Below are positions 26,092 to 35,349 of a stretch of 64,000 nucleotides of DNA, in pieces; position 1 is the stretch's first letter; each line of letters begins with the position of its first letter. Origin of the DNA: Chitinophagales bacterium. Its GTDB lineage: Bacteria; Bacteroidota; Bacteroidia; Chitinophagales; Saprospiraceae. The notes under the pieces are model-generated. The model was not told where the DNA came from. It ran no database searches and was given only the letters and a program-made list of their open reading frames with translations. The position numbers and the translations under genes are program-made. The stretch spans positions 1 to 64,000 of the forward strand of contig JAAFJN010000013.1 in NCBI GenBank assembly GCA_013298845.1. The letters are read 5' to 3'.

Positions 26092-26640
26092 TTAGTTGTG
26101 TTGTTTTTTATTTTCTACTGCGTTTTTAAGTAAATCCAGCCCGGTTTGATTCATTTTTTCCATGCCTGCTTTTGCGTTAAATAGCCACATGAAAAATGCG
26201 TCGATTAAAGGCGACTCAACTTTAAAGTCTTGCTTAACTTCAATACCATTGGCGGTTTCGGTGAAAAAGTACTCGAACGTTGGTTTGGCCACAAATGGCT
26301 TTTGGATATCACATCTCATACCAACGTAGGAAAAGGTGTCTATCTTCACAATTTCCTGAAATCCTAAATCTTTACCCTTGTTACCGTCCCAGTGGTACTG
26401 AGCGCCCACCGCCCCGTCGGTTCCTTTTATTTCATATTTTTGGCTGGGATCTTCGGCCAAAAAAGGAGACCATTTAGGAAAGTTTTTCAGGTATCTCACC
26501 ATGTCAAAAACCTCTTGCAGGGAGCCTTTGATGGTAACACCTTTTATAATCTGGATGGATGTGAGTGTGCTTGCTTTGTACAAACCAAACCCAATAAAAG
26601 CAACGAGTAAAATTCCAATAATTGTCAATGTCATTTTCAT
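26092..26640 (-). CDS. SRPBCC-family protein with N-terminal membrane segment
   Basis: 182 residues. N-terminal helix (LTIIGILLVAFIGFGLYKA) followed by a polyketide-cyclase-like SRPBCC domain (SLQEVFDMVRYLKNFPKWSP, QYHWDGNKGKDLGFQEI, TFEYFFTETANGIEVKQDF). The anchor suggests it faces the periplasm. Ligand unknown. It is the first gene of a likely operon with the DUF4287/DUF5655 gene. Confidence 0.82.
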   Translation of the reverse strand: MKMTLTIIGILLVAFIGFGLYKASTLTSIQIIKGVTIKGSLQEVFDMVRYLKNFPKWSPFLAEDPSQKYEIKGTDGAVGAQYHWDGNKGKDLGFQEIVKIDTFSYVGMRCDIQKPFVAKPTFEYFFTETANGIEVKQDFKVESPLIDAFFMWLFNAKAGMEKMNQTGLDLLKNAVENKKQHN

Positions 26641-26775
26641 ATATTTTTATGTTAGTAAAATTAATAAACACGCTCTTTGCCTGAACGGCGACAAAGGTCG
26701 TTCTGGAAAAAAAAGAAAATTATCTGAACCGGAATTCGGTTGATTTTTAGGAGAATTCGGTAGGTATCCCGGTTT

Positions 26776-27504
26776 TTAACCAAGAAATAAATTTAAAAAA
26801 TCTTGTTTCCGCCGACGGGACACATCAATTTCACTTCCATCGTGCAGCATAACACTTCCCCCTTCTCCTTTCATGTATTGTTTTATTTTGTTCAAATTAA
26901 CCACGTAGGAGTCGTGAATTCTAAAAAATGGATAACCTTGTAGCAAGTCTTCAAAATGTTTCAAAGGTTTGGTGGAAACAACCCGTTTTTTAACGCCGTC
27001 GAGCGTAAAAAAGATTTCCGTCGTGGTGTTGCTTGATTTCAGGTAGTTAATCTCCTGTATTTGTATGAGGTCGAATCCGTGCACGCTGGGGATTCTGAGG
27101 AGTTGCGGTTTTTCCGTTTTCTTTTCTTTGTGGATGGTTACTTCGGTAATTACTTTGTTAACAGACTTGATTAAATCCTGAATATTGATTGGTTTAAGTA
27201 AATAATCGCTTGCCGATTTTTTGATCGCTTCAATGGCATAATCCTTGTACGCCGTGGTAAAAATGACTTTAAAGTCCGCTGGGTTTTCGAGTAGTTCGAG
27301 CAACTGAAATCCATCGAGTTGGGGCATTTCTACGTCCAAAAACAAAAGATCAAACGCCGTGGTTTTTAATTTTTCCAATGCCTCCAACGGGTGATTGTAT
27401 ATCGCCGTAATTTCTACTTGTTTACAATACGATTGGATTAAAAACTCCAGGTTTTCGGACGATTTTACCTCGTCATCTATAATTATTGCGTTAACCCTTT
27501 TCAT
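26776..27504 (-). CDS. LytTR-family response regulator
   Basis: 242 residues. Receiver domain with acidic pocket NAIIIDDE and phospho-acceptor Asp57 in LLFLDVEMPQLDGF, Thr/Lys conserved segments IFTTAYKDYAI and DYLLKPI. The C-terminal LytTR DNA-binding domain (about 140-242) shows INYLKSSNTTTEIFF, STKPLKHFEDLL and FFRIHDSYVVNLNKI. It overlaps the kinase gene by 14 bp, so the two are cognate. Targets unknown. Confidence 0.93.
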   Translation of the reverse strand: MKRVNAIIIDDEVKSSENLEFLIQSYCKQVEITAIYNHPLEALEKLKTTAFDLLFLDVEMPQLDGFQLLELLENPADFKVIFTTAYKDYAIEAIKKSASDYLLKPINIQDLIKSVNKVITEVTIHKEKKTEKPQLLRIPSVHGFDLIQIQEINYLKSSNTTTEIFFTLDGVKKRVVSTKPLKHFEDLLQGYPFFRIHDSYVVNLNKIKQYMKGEGGSVMLHDGSEIDVSRRRKQDFLNLFLG

Positions 27505-30403
27505 TTATTTGTTCAAATTTAATTAGAACGGTTGTTCCTGTTGGCTCAGAATTGTCATCAAAATTGTCGACTATGTTGATCGAAATATCATTTTTGTATA
27601 ACAATCGTAGTGAGTTAATTCGGGTCTGCATATTATGAGTGGCCACCGACTTGGGTTTACTCACCCGGTTCATGTTGATGATGGCAGATTTTGCCCGACC
27701 AATTCCGTTGTCGGTAATGTCAATCTCGATGCAGTTGTTTTTTTTCTTTAACGTTAAAAGCAGTTTTTTCTCACCGGTTTTGTGGTTTAGCCCGTGCCAA
27801 ATGGCATTTTCCAGGCAAGGTTGCAACAAAAGATTAAAAATATACTCGGATGACGTTTTTATATTTTCATCAACGTGTAACTCAAAATGAAACGGCATTC
27901 TTAGTTGTTCTATTTTTATGTACGTCTCAATTAATGACAGTTCTTTGTCGAGGTTGATATAGTCCTTATTGGAATATTCCAAATAGTTTCGGATAAGGGT
28001 ACTAAAATCAGTTAAGTATTGATAGGCTTGAATTTTTTCACTTTTTATAATAAAATTTTGGATAGAATTTAAAGCGTTGAATATAAAATGGGGGTTCATT
28101 TGTGATTTGGAGGCCATTAACCGGGCCGATTCCAGTTCTCGTTTCAATTCATATTCTTTTACCTTTTTTTGGTATTTCGTTTTAAATAATTGGGATAAGA
28201 AAAAATACACCCCCGCCAATGTGCTCAGCAGCGACAATATAATGAATCCGGTTTTTTGGTAAAAAGGTTGTTCAATGACGAAATGAATGGGGGATGCACT
28301 GTTCCAGGTGCCATTTTTTAACCGCCCCTGTATCTCTAATGTATACGTTGCACTGGGTAACGATGCCAGTTGTAGTTCGTTGTTACTGGTATAAACCCAA
28401 GGATCATTGTTAAGGCGATACCTGTATTCCAGAATTTGATTCTGGGAGTAGGATAATAATTGAAATTTGACCTGTAAATTATTCTCATTGGGCGATAAAT
28501 TTCCAAGTCTGGCATCGTTCATTTGCACTTTTTGGCCATTGATCAAAAATTCATTTAAAACAACCGGGTAGGAGTCAGTGTTGAATTTAATCCGTTTTTC
28601 CGGTATTTTTATCACCTGGTTTCCCGCCAAAATATACACCATTCCGTTCAAAGTTCTTACTTCTTTGATGGATAAGTTATTTGTGTTTAAATCAATAACA
28701 TCCAATAGTTGGTGCCCTTCTTTAGCGTTTAACTTGAGCAAGTGGATACTTTGTTGGGTGGCTATCCAAATTTTTTTTTCTTCATCAACGTACGCGTGTT
28801 GAATAATTAGTTTATCCAGGCCGATTACATTGTCAATAATTTTAAGTTTTTTTGTTTTAGGTTCATATATACCAATTCCATTGGTCTGGGTAGCAATAAT
28901 CAGCGTATCATCTCCCATTTTGTCGATTGCCGCTACCCGGTTTTTAAAAAATGAATGCTCCCCCAAAAATACCAATGCATGATTGACCAACTGGTACGTT
29001 CCGGTTAACGTGCCCAGGTACAGAACTCCCCGGTGACCATACATGCAGGTTAATCTGCCATCGGAAATAATATTGTGTTTTATTTCTTTGCCTTTTTTAT
29101 CGAAAATACACAGACCTCTGTAAAACCCCTCGTAAATGAAAGAGTCCATGGACACAATAAATTCCGTCTGATAAAATGGGATACTACAGTTCAGTTTTAT
29201 TTTTTCTTGCGTGGTTCTTATAATCAGGTAGTTAACGCTTCCGATGAATGCTATATGGTCATTTAGCAAATGATCAAATCGTTGCCAATACATCAGGTCT
29301 TTTTGGGAGTTGCCATTTGGTAGTTTGTTTGTTTTACCATTGTTGATCAATTTAATCTCTGAGTTTGCATTCAGTAAATACAAACTGTCGTCCGACACCG
29401 GCAGCATACTAATCAAAGGCTCTCCGTCGGCAAACACTTCGTAATAAATATTGGGAATATAATAAACCCCGTTCCTCAGCGTAGTCACCCAGCAGGTGTT
29501 GTTATAAAAATAGATACTGCTAATGGACGACGGAAATTTATCCACTATTTTGAACGTATTTCGGTGGATATTAAAAATCGCTAATTCGCCCTTAAAACCA
29601 CCCACAAAAACGGTACTATCGGAAAGTAAAGACATGGATGATGCCTCAAACGGGAGCGCTGTTAAAACAAACTTTTCTGATTGAAGAGAAAAAGTATTGA
29701 TAAATTCGTTGGTGGAAACAATCAAAAAATGGGGCGTGTAAACATAGCGGAGGAAGAAATTTTCTTTTAAATGGTCTTTTGACAACGTTTTTTTGAGTGT
29801 TTTACCTTTTAATGCAATCACCGTTTTTAAATCTTTTTCCAAGGGATCTAAACTCATGGAATACGTCGTAATGTGTTTGGTATCGGATATTTGAAAAAAC
29901 GTAATGCCCCCTTTGTCGAGTGGCACTGGATTTATTTTTTCGTACGGATATGGAGACTTGTAAACCAGCCCATTCTTTCGGGTGGCCAGGTACAAATTCA
30001 AACTATCATCAAATTCAAACTGATAAAGCACCAGCCCGATATTAAGGTTTTTAATTTCCTGGTTGATTTTTACATCGTAAACGCTATCCCGGTCAATTAC
30101 CGTTAACAAACCAGAGTAACTTCGGCACCAAATTCTGCCGTGTTTATCCTCCCGGACTTCCAACGTCGAATTTTCTGATAGCCCTTCATTTACCGTGTAA
30201 ATTTTAAATGTTTTGCCATCAAAGCGGCACAAACCTCGGTCCGTAGCGAACCACATAAACCCAACTTTGTCTTTATGCACCGAAAATACCTCATTACTGG
30301 GCAAGCCATTGGGGATGGAATAATGTTGCGTAATGATTTTTTGGCCGCACAACTGATGAGCCGCCAACAGGAAAAATAGTATCTGAACTACGTTTTTGAT
30401 CAT
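27491..30403 (-). CDS. LytS-type histidine kinase with sensor propeller
   Basis: 970 residues from the ATG complementary to 30401-30403, which begins a signal peptide (VVQILFFLLAAHQLCGQ). Residues about 25-640 are two-component propeller repeats (YSIPNGLPSNEVFSVHKDKV, MWFATDRGLCRFDG). A Y_Y_Y domain (about 665-740, LEYRYRLNNDPWVYTS) and one membrane helix (GFIILSLLSTLAGVYFFL) follow. The His_kinase domain has the phospho-acceptor in QMNPHFIFNALNSIQNF and the N-box LLLQPCLENAIWHGL. The plan is a periplasmic glycan- or polymer-sensing module and cytosolic kinase. The response regulator gene overlaps its end. Confidence 0.93.
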   Translation of the reverse strand: MIKNVVQILFFLLAAHQLCGQKIITQHYSIPNGLPSNEVFSVHKDKVGFMWFATDRGLCRFDGKTFKIYTVNEGLSENSTLEVREDKHGRIWCRSYSGLLTVIDRDSVYDVKINQEIKNLNIGLVLYQFEFDDSLNLYLATRKNGLVYKSPYPYEKINPVPLDKGGITFFQISDTKHITTYSMSLDPLEKDLKTVIALKGKTLKKTLSKDHLKENFFLRYVYTPHFLIVSTNEFINTFSLQSEKFVLTALPFEASSMSLLSDSTVFVGGFKGELAIFNIHRNTFKIVDKFPSSISSIYFYNNTCWVTTLRNGVYYIPNIYYEVFADGEPLISMLPVSDDSLYLLNANSEIKLINNGKTNKLPNGNSQKDLMYWQRFDHLLNDHIAFIGSVNYLIIRTTQEKIKLNCSIPFYQTEFIVSMDSFIYEGFYRGLCIFDKKGKEIKHNIISDGRLTCMYGHRGVLYLGTLTGTYQLVNHALVFLGEHSFFKNRVAAIDKMGDDTLIIATQTNGIGIYEPKTKKLKIIDNVIGLDKLIIQHAYVDEEKKIWIATQQSIHLLKLNAKEGHQLLDVIDLNTNNLSIKEVRTLNGMVYILAGNQVIKIPEKRIKFNTDSYPVVLNEFLINGQKVQMNDARLGNLSPNENNLQVKFQLLSYSQNQILEYRYRLNNDPWVYTSNNELQLASLPSATYTLEIQGRLKNGTWNSASPIHFVIEQPFYQKTGFIILSLLSTLAGVYFFLSQLFKTKYQKKVKEYELKRELESARLMASKSQMNPHFIFNALNSIQNFIIKSEKIQAYQYLTDFSTLIRNYLEYSNKDYINLDKELSLIETYIKIEQLRMPFHFELHVDENIKTSSEYIFNLLLQPCLENAIWHGLNHKTGEKKLLLTLKKKNNCIEIDITDNGIGRAKSAIINMNRVSKPKSVATHNMQTRINSLRLLYKNDISINIVDNFDDNSEPTGTTVLIKFEQINEKG

Positions 30404-30438
30404 TTTTATTAGATTAATTGAAGAATACCAACAAGGCA

Positions 30439-31782
30439 TTACTCACAGTTGCACCAGGCATCGGTGAGTACCGTTGGTTGCACCAGCACGGAGCCGGGCG
30501 GCGTACCGTCGGGTACACAAAGCAGAATGGTGCCGGTATTCCCCCCGAAGGTTTCGCTGAATGTACCGATGATATTACCACCCACCACCAGATTACCGGC
30601 AACGGTAAAACCTCCGGTGCCGGTTAGTAAAACATTCAGCGTGCGGCAATCACCAGCGCAGAGGTTGGCGTTGGGCGTGGCGAGTTGAATACTCGGCAAT
30701 GGCTGCCAAATCACTTCCAGTGCATTGGAAAAATCCAGACAAACATCGTTGAAATCCACGGTTCCACCCACGTCATTGCCCACAACGGCGGCCACGTAGT
30801 ACGGAACACTGGTTTGCATAGGAGGTGCAAAGTTAAATTGCGGCGTATTGGAAACCGCCAGAATGCTGCCCGCCGGATTCGTCGGGTTGGAGTACAAAAT
30901 GTATTGTAACAAATCATTGGCGTCCAAAACGGTCTGTTCGGCCGGTGGAATGCTAAGGGTGCTGTTGACACACGTGTTGAACGGCCCGCCTTGGGTTAGT
31001 TCGCCCGCATCGCTGGTACAAACGGAAATGCAGGAAAAGTCGGGTAAGTTGGCCGGCAGCGTCGTCAGGCTGATGATGGAAAATTCGATGTCAATCTGCT
31101 CGCATACGTTAATGGTGAAATCGTCCTGCGCGTTGTAAAAATAGATTTGTTGCGAAGCATCGGCAAAAAACAAGCCCTCTGCACCGCTCCAAGTGCCCCC
31201 TACGCCATCGGTATAGCCTCCGTTCCAGGGTGTTATGACCGACTGCGCGGGATCGTTAACATTTATCTCCACCCAAATTCCATTGAACGCCTGATCCACT
31301 CCATTGGCGTACAAAACACCGTCAATGTAAAAAAGATCACCCAGGGAAAAAACATCGGGGGGGAAAGGCCCAATAACCGTAATAGCGTTAGTGGCCGGAT
31401 TGTAGGTCGCCAATTCGGCCGTAGATCCAACGAGATAAACCAGTCCGTTGGGGGCCAATTGTCCCGCCTGGAACCCTTGCGGGTTGGTGGTTTGCCAAAG
31501 TATGTTTACCGACGGAGGGACATCTAACCGACTAATCGTTTGGTCACTAATATTAAGGTAGGTTCCGTCGGGTAGCACGACAACATCGCTGGTACCAATA
31601 TTGGGGGAGACGGGACTAACAAAACAGGCTTCGCAGGAGGTAAGATCAATGCGAAAAAGAGCCGCTTCGCCGTCAGGATTGATGGCACTGGCGTACAAAA
31701 TTTGGGCTTGCGCACTGGAGAAGCCACCGCCAATCAAGAGTATCATCAGGGCAAAAAAAAATGCTGTCAGGTGCCTGGTCAT
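30439..31782 (-). CDS. Secreted propeller-like protein, paralogue of the 5.3 kb gene
   Basis: 447 residues with signal peptide (FFALMILLIGGGFSSAQAQ). Same layout as the gene at 5257-6582: a propeller-like part opening with CEACFVSP, a second module from CTSDAGELTQGGPFNTCVNS with DANDLLQYILYSNPTNPAGS and YYVAAVVGNDVGGTV, and an abrupt end LTDAWCNCE. Four Cys in the last module (CAGDCRTLNVLL, CVPDG, CNCE) suggest disulfides outside the cell. No sorting domain is seen. It lies 35 bp upstream of the kinase gene on the same strand, but functional linkage is unproven. Confidence 0.75.
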   Translation of the reverse strand: MTRHLTAFFFALMILLIGGGFSSAQAQILYASAINPDGEAALFRIDLTSCEACFVSPVSPNIGTSDVVVLPDGTYLNISDQTISRLDVPPSVNILWQTTNPQGFQAGQLAPNGLVYLVGSTAELATYNPATNAITVIGPFPPDVFSLGDLFYIDGVLYANGVDQAFNGIWVEINVNDPAQSVITPWNGGYTDGVGGTWSGAEGLFFADASQQIYFYNAQDDFTINVCEQIDIEFSIISLTTLPANLPDFSCISVCTSDAGELTQGGPFNTCVNSTLSIPPAEQTVLDANDLLQYILYSNPTNPAGSILAVSNTPQFNFAPPMQTSVPYYVAAVVGNDVGGTVDFNDVCLDFSNALEVIWQPLPSIQLATPNANLCAGDCRTLNVLLTGTGGFTVAGNLVVGGNIIGTFSETFGGNTGTILLCVPDGTPPGSVLVQPTVLTDAWCNCE

Positions 31783-32147
31783 CGTGTTTGTTTTTGAAAA
31801 AGAACGCCCGGCGGTGGTTAAAGTTTTGGCTGAGGTAAAATAAACGTAGATTAAATTTTATGGGGTGGTGGTTACGGTGCATTTTTCCTTTAAAATTCAG
31901 ATATAAACATCCATCCATCTTCTTGCGAAAAGTACAATTTAGTATTTGGTAAAATTGGGGCAGTGTCTCAAAACCCCATTGCTCCCAGACACCCAATATT
32001 TATCATTTTGCTTGAAGTTAGTGCTTTTATAAAGTGATTTTACCGCCGGAACGCCCATTTAAACGGAGTGCCACTTGGCTCTGTGCACCGCAAAAGCAGA
32101 TACCCCAAGGTTATCATGTGCTAAACCCTTCGAGTAATCTCCCTTCC
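31783..32147. other. Intergenic region
   Basis: No gene is supported. It contains the upstream region of the minus-strand secreted protein gene and a short inverted repeat GTGTCT (31963-31968)/AGACAC (31987-31992). I see no clear promoter or terminator with a T run. Confidence 0.4.
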
Positions 32148-33305
32148 TCACCTTCCCTTCAACAACAACCGAATCGTATTCGGGAAATTAATGGTTTCTT
32201 CGTCAAAAACCGGGGCCATAATCGTTACGTCGCGTTGGAGATCGGCGGCCGGGGTACCTGCCCAGCGGTGTTCGGGCATGGGATTGAGCCAAATGATATG
32301 CGCCACCCGTTCGTACAGGTTTTTGATAAATATCCGCGTTTTTTCGGTGTAATCGGCGGAAATTTTGTCGGGTTGTGCCGCTCCGGCGTCGCTGATAATA
32401 ATGGCTAAGGTGGCGTTTTTGTTGGTTTTTTGCAGGGCCGTACTCAATTTTACGGGGTTCGACAGGTTTTCGTTGCGATAGACAAACCCGGCGGGGTAAT
32501 TTTGAAAATACCACACGGGTGCCCGGCGGTGGCCACCTTCGGCGCGGGCGGTGGCGATTAGGCGGCGGGTAAACTCGTTAAACGGCGTCATGGTACCCAG
32601 ACAATCGGCAAAAAAGACCAGGTTATCGCTGCGGTTTTCGACCGCAAATTGCAGCACTGGCTCCAGAAACAACCCTTGCTGACCCACTTGCCGCACCGTC
32701 GCCGGAATATCCAGCACGGCAATGGGGCGGCCTTTTTCTTTGCGGCGCAGGTATTGCCACGCCACGCCCATTTGTCGGCGCGTCACGGGAAAATATTCGT
32801 CGGTGTGCAGGTAAATATCCTTGGCAACGGTGGCATTGGCCTCATCTTCCGGTTCCGGTTCTCCCAATTGCGGGTGGAAATACATGATTTTATCCGCCGC
32901 CGGTTCTTTGGTCGTGGTTTTCCGGTCGGTTTTGGGTTTTTGGTTATCCTTTCCCGATGTAGAGGGTGGGGTAGGGGCCGTACCGGGATCGGCGGGTGCC
33001 ACCGGCGGTTCGGTTATTTTTTCCTTTTCTTCCTGCACCAGTGCCGTTTGTGCGGCATCCAGCCAGCGTTTTTTTTCTACTTCAATGGCCCAGTCCAGCA
33101 AGGCATCAAACCGGGCTTCGTCGCGGTGGTCTTGCAGGTACAATATTTTGCAAAACCGCCGAAAAGCCGTCCATTCCTCCTCTTCATTCCACGGCACAAT
33201 ATCCTCCCGTTCCAACATCGCGCGTTGAAACAGCCGGTATTTGTCAATCCAGCGCTCATAACTGAGTTCTTTTTCTATTTTTTCAAAGAAGTGCCAGAAA
33301 AGCAT
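32148..33305 (-). CDS. VWA-like protein with degenerate metal site
   Basis: 385 residues from the ATG complementary to 33303-33305. The longer frame starts with 53 residues (repeats of SLFTFH) that are only the translation of a heptamer array, so it was rejected. N-terminal 120 residues are charged and helical, then a Pro/Thr linker, then a CoxE/VWA-like domain (RSDNLVFFADCLGTMTPFNE, ATLAIIISDAGAA, HIIWLNPMPEHRW). The usual DxSxS metal motif is replaced by DCLGT. Such VWA proteins normally work with a MoxR-type ATPase, but none is in the window. Function inferred only. Confidence 0.72.
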   Translation of the reverse strand: MLFWHFFEKIEKELSYERWIDKYRLFQRAMLEREDIVPWNEEEEWTAFRRFCKILYLQDHRDEARFDALLDWAIEVEKKRWLDAAQTALVQEEKEKITEPPVAPADPGTAPTPPSTSGKDNQKPKTDRKTTTKEPAADKIMYFHPQLGEPEPEDEANATVAKDIYLHTDEYFPVTRRQMGVAWQYLRRKEKGRPIAVLDIPATVRQVGQQGLFLEPVLQFAVENRSDNLVFFADCLGTMTPFNEFTRRLIATARAEGGHRRAPVWYFQNYPAGFVYRNENLSNPVKLSTALQKTNKNATLAIIISDAGAAQPDKISADYTEKTRIFIKNLYERVAHIIWLNPMPEHRWAGTPAADLQRDVTIMAPVFDEETINFPNTIRLLLKGR

Positions 33306-33747
33306 TTTTTTTAGTGAAAAGTGAAGAGTGAAAAGTGAAAAGTGAAAAGTGAAGAGTGAAAAGTGAAAAGTGAAGAGTGAAGAGTGAAAAGTGAAGAGTG
33401 AAAAGTGAAGAGTGAAAAGTGAAGAGTGAAAAGTGAAGAGTGAAAAGTGGGATTGGTGGGGCAAATGTATTGTTTTTTAGTTGGGAACCGGCTTCGGTTC
33501 ACTCAAAAAAGTTATTTATTTCCACAAAGGATCAAGAAACCAATTTTCGGCCTCGGAGGGACGGTTTAATCTTGTAAAATGGGTTAGACCTATTTCGACT
33601 TCCGGGAGGCACAAAAAAACTGCAATGCACCCGAAAGCACATTGCAGCCTATGTATTCATCAAAAGTGAAACCAAGTCACTCCCTAATATTCTTCACTCT
33701 TCACTCTTCACTTTTCACTATTCACTCTTCACTCTTCACTAAAAAAA
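33306..33747. repeat. Family B heptamer element with inverted arms
   Basis: GAA arm at about 33312-33449 (19 or so units alternating GTGAAAA and GTGAAGA), core at about 33450-33689, TTC arm at about 33690-33740. The outer ends are complementary: TTTTTTTTAGTGAA on the left and TTCACTAAAAAAA on the right, like terminal inverted repeats. The left end abuts the ATG of the VWA gene; the right end is 7 bp from the hpf stop. The core holds the hpf terminator. Confidence 0.88.
33613..33647 (-). terminator. Terminator in the core of the family B element
   Basis: CTGCAATG (33620-33627)/CATTGCAG (33640-33647) with a 12-nt loop, followed on the minus strand by a T7 run (33613-33619). It lies about 100 bp after the hpf stop and would end the hpf transcript after the TTC arm has been copied. 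Confidence 0.75.
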
Positions 33748-34053
33748 CTATCGTTTGATCATTTTTTCCTTGTGGCGAATCAACTGCCTTTTCAGGGTTT
33801 CCGTGGAGGCATCAATGGCACTTTCAAAGGTGGTATCGCTTTTTTTATCAATCAGCCACCCACCGGGAACTTGAATGTGGACTTCTGCAATTTTTTGTTT
33901 TATGGAACTGCCGGTATTTTGTAGTTTTAAATGTACTTCAGCGGTAATGTCTCGATCAAAATATCTGGTCAGGCGCTGCAATTTCTTTTCAATAAACGCG
34001 ATCAATTTTGAATCTGCACTAAAGTCAATGGCTTTCACACTAATGTTCATCAT
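33748..34053 (-). CDS. hpf: Ribosome hibernation promoting factor (short form)
   Basis: 101 residues, HPF/RaiA/YfiA family, short type without the C-terminal dimerisation domain of long HPF. Features: beta strand MNISVKAIDFSAD, helix LIAFIEKKLQRLTRYFD, HIQVPGGWLIDKK and the last helix FESAIDASTETLKRQLIRHK. It binds in the 30S decoding region in slow growth. Its start could be either Met of MMN. Downstream lies a heptamer array, then a terminator. Confidence 0.88.
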   Translation of the reverse strand: MMNISVKAIDFSADSKLIAFIEKKLQRLTRYFDRDITAEVHLKLQNTGSSIKQKIAEVHIQVPGGWLIDKKSDTTFESAIDASTETLKRQLIRHKEKMIKR

Positions 34054-34185
34054 AATCTAAATGTTTGGTTAAGAAATGAAAGATCGATGATTTATTTGAG
34101 GTTTGTTTAGAACGACAATATTCGGCGAAATGCTGTTTCACCGCAAGTGCTACCGCGAACTTTAACATATGCAGAATAAAATAAA

Positions 34186-35328
34186 CTATCTACCGCGCCA
34201 AAAACCTTTAATCACAACCAGCACCATCAGCGGAATGGCGGCCAACGGCAGTTCCTGGGGCAACCATTTCATCGCCAACAGCAGCACCGCCGACATGATA
34301 CCGGCCACCATAAAATAACTTTCCCAAAGGTTTTCGCGTCTTTTTCGCCAAAAAACCAACAAATGGCTGGGCAACATCCAAAAAAGATTGAGGTTGTTTT
34401 TGGTCGCCTGGTGCTCGGTGAAAAACCATAAAAAGGCGATAATTAAACCGCCCACGCCCAAAACAAACCAAAAAATACCGTCGAAAATGCGGTTAGCGCG
34501 GGTGTTAAACATGCAGGCCAAACCCAACAACGCCACAATACTCATCACCACCACGGGAAACATCGGTACCGTGGGTTCTTGCCGGACGGGCGTGTAATGG
34601 GCCGGAATTTTGTATTCGTCTTTGGTGAGTGGTGCCCCTTCCGATTGCCGCGCCGTGGCAAACGCATCGTGCAAATTATCGGGTAAAAAAACGTAGTGTT
34701 GCACCCCGGCCACTTTATCGGTGGGTATACCCAACACCAAATCAATGCCAAAACCCGTCCACGGATGTTCGGTCAGGTAAGCCCGCAACAACTGGCGCAT
34801 GGTGCGTTGCGCGCCCACGTGCGTGGAGTCGTACGTTACTTGCCCGTACAACGCCTTGTCCACTATATCGCGGATGCGGGTGGCGCAGTTATCGTAGAAA
34901 AAGTCGTATTTATAGGAGCGGTTTTGGGCCAGGGCATTGTCTTCGAGCAGGTTAAACAGCCGCTCTTTTTGGATCGGCGTGAGGTTGAGTTGCTGCTCCT
35001 GCATCCCCCGGCCTTCCATCATATTGCCGCGTTCAAAGGATTTAAAACGCTCCACATCTAAGATGTACAGGAGTTTTCCCCGGCAAAAATTGAGGTAAAA
35101 ATCGGGTTGGTCAAAGTCGAACGTGCCGTAATTATAGATCCGATCTACGTTTTGCGAGGGGTCAAACACCCGCAGTGCGCTGTGGCCAAACGTGCTATAC
35201 AGTTCGCTGCCGGGCGCAACGGTCATCAGGCTGACGATGGCATTGGGCGAGAGGGTGCGGGTAAATTGCGCCTGAACACTAAAGGCCCAACTGGCCAATA
35301 GCAGCAGCAATGCAGATCTGTATCTCAT
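34186..35328 (-). CDS. DUF4105 membrane protein
   Basis: 380 residues with signal peptide (SALLLLLASWAFSVQAQ). Residues about 25-180 are DUF4105-like, with GSELYSTFGHSALRVFDP, IYNYGTFDFDQPDFYLNF and the Cys segment YDFFYDNCATRIRDIVDKAL. This region resembles the N-terminal periplasmic domain of Lnb, a lipoprotein-modifying enzyme, and NlpC/P60-like folds, so an acyl-transfer or peptidase role is possible. The C-terminal part has four or so membrane helices. It is 22 bp downstream of rimM and may be cotranscribed. Confidence 0.82.
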   Translation of the reverse strand: MRYRSALLLLLASWAFSVQAQFTRTLSPNAIVSLMTVAPGSELYSTFGHSALRVFDPSQNVDRIYNYGTFDFDQPDFYLNFCRGKLLYILDVERFKSFERGNMMEGRGMQEQQLNLTPIQKERLFNLLEDNALAQNRSYKYDFFYDNCATRIRDIVDKALYGQVTYDSTHVGAQRTMRQLLRAYLTEHPWTGFGIDLVLGIPTDKVAGVQHYVFLPDNLHDAFATARQSEGAPLTKDEYKIPAHYTPVRQEPTVPMFPVVVMSIVALLGLACMFNTRANRIFDGIFWFVLGVGGLIIAFLWFFTEHQATKNNLNLFWMLPSHLLVFWRKRRENLWESYFMVAGIMSAVLLLAMKWLPQELPLAAIPLMVLVVIKGFWRGR

Positions 35329-35349
35329 GCGTATGTATGAATCAAAGTG

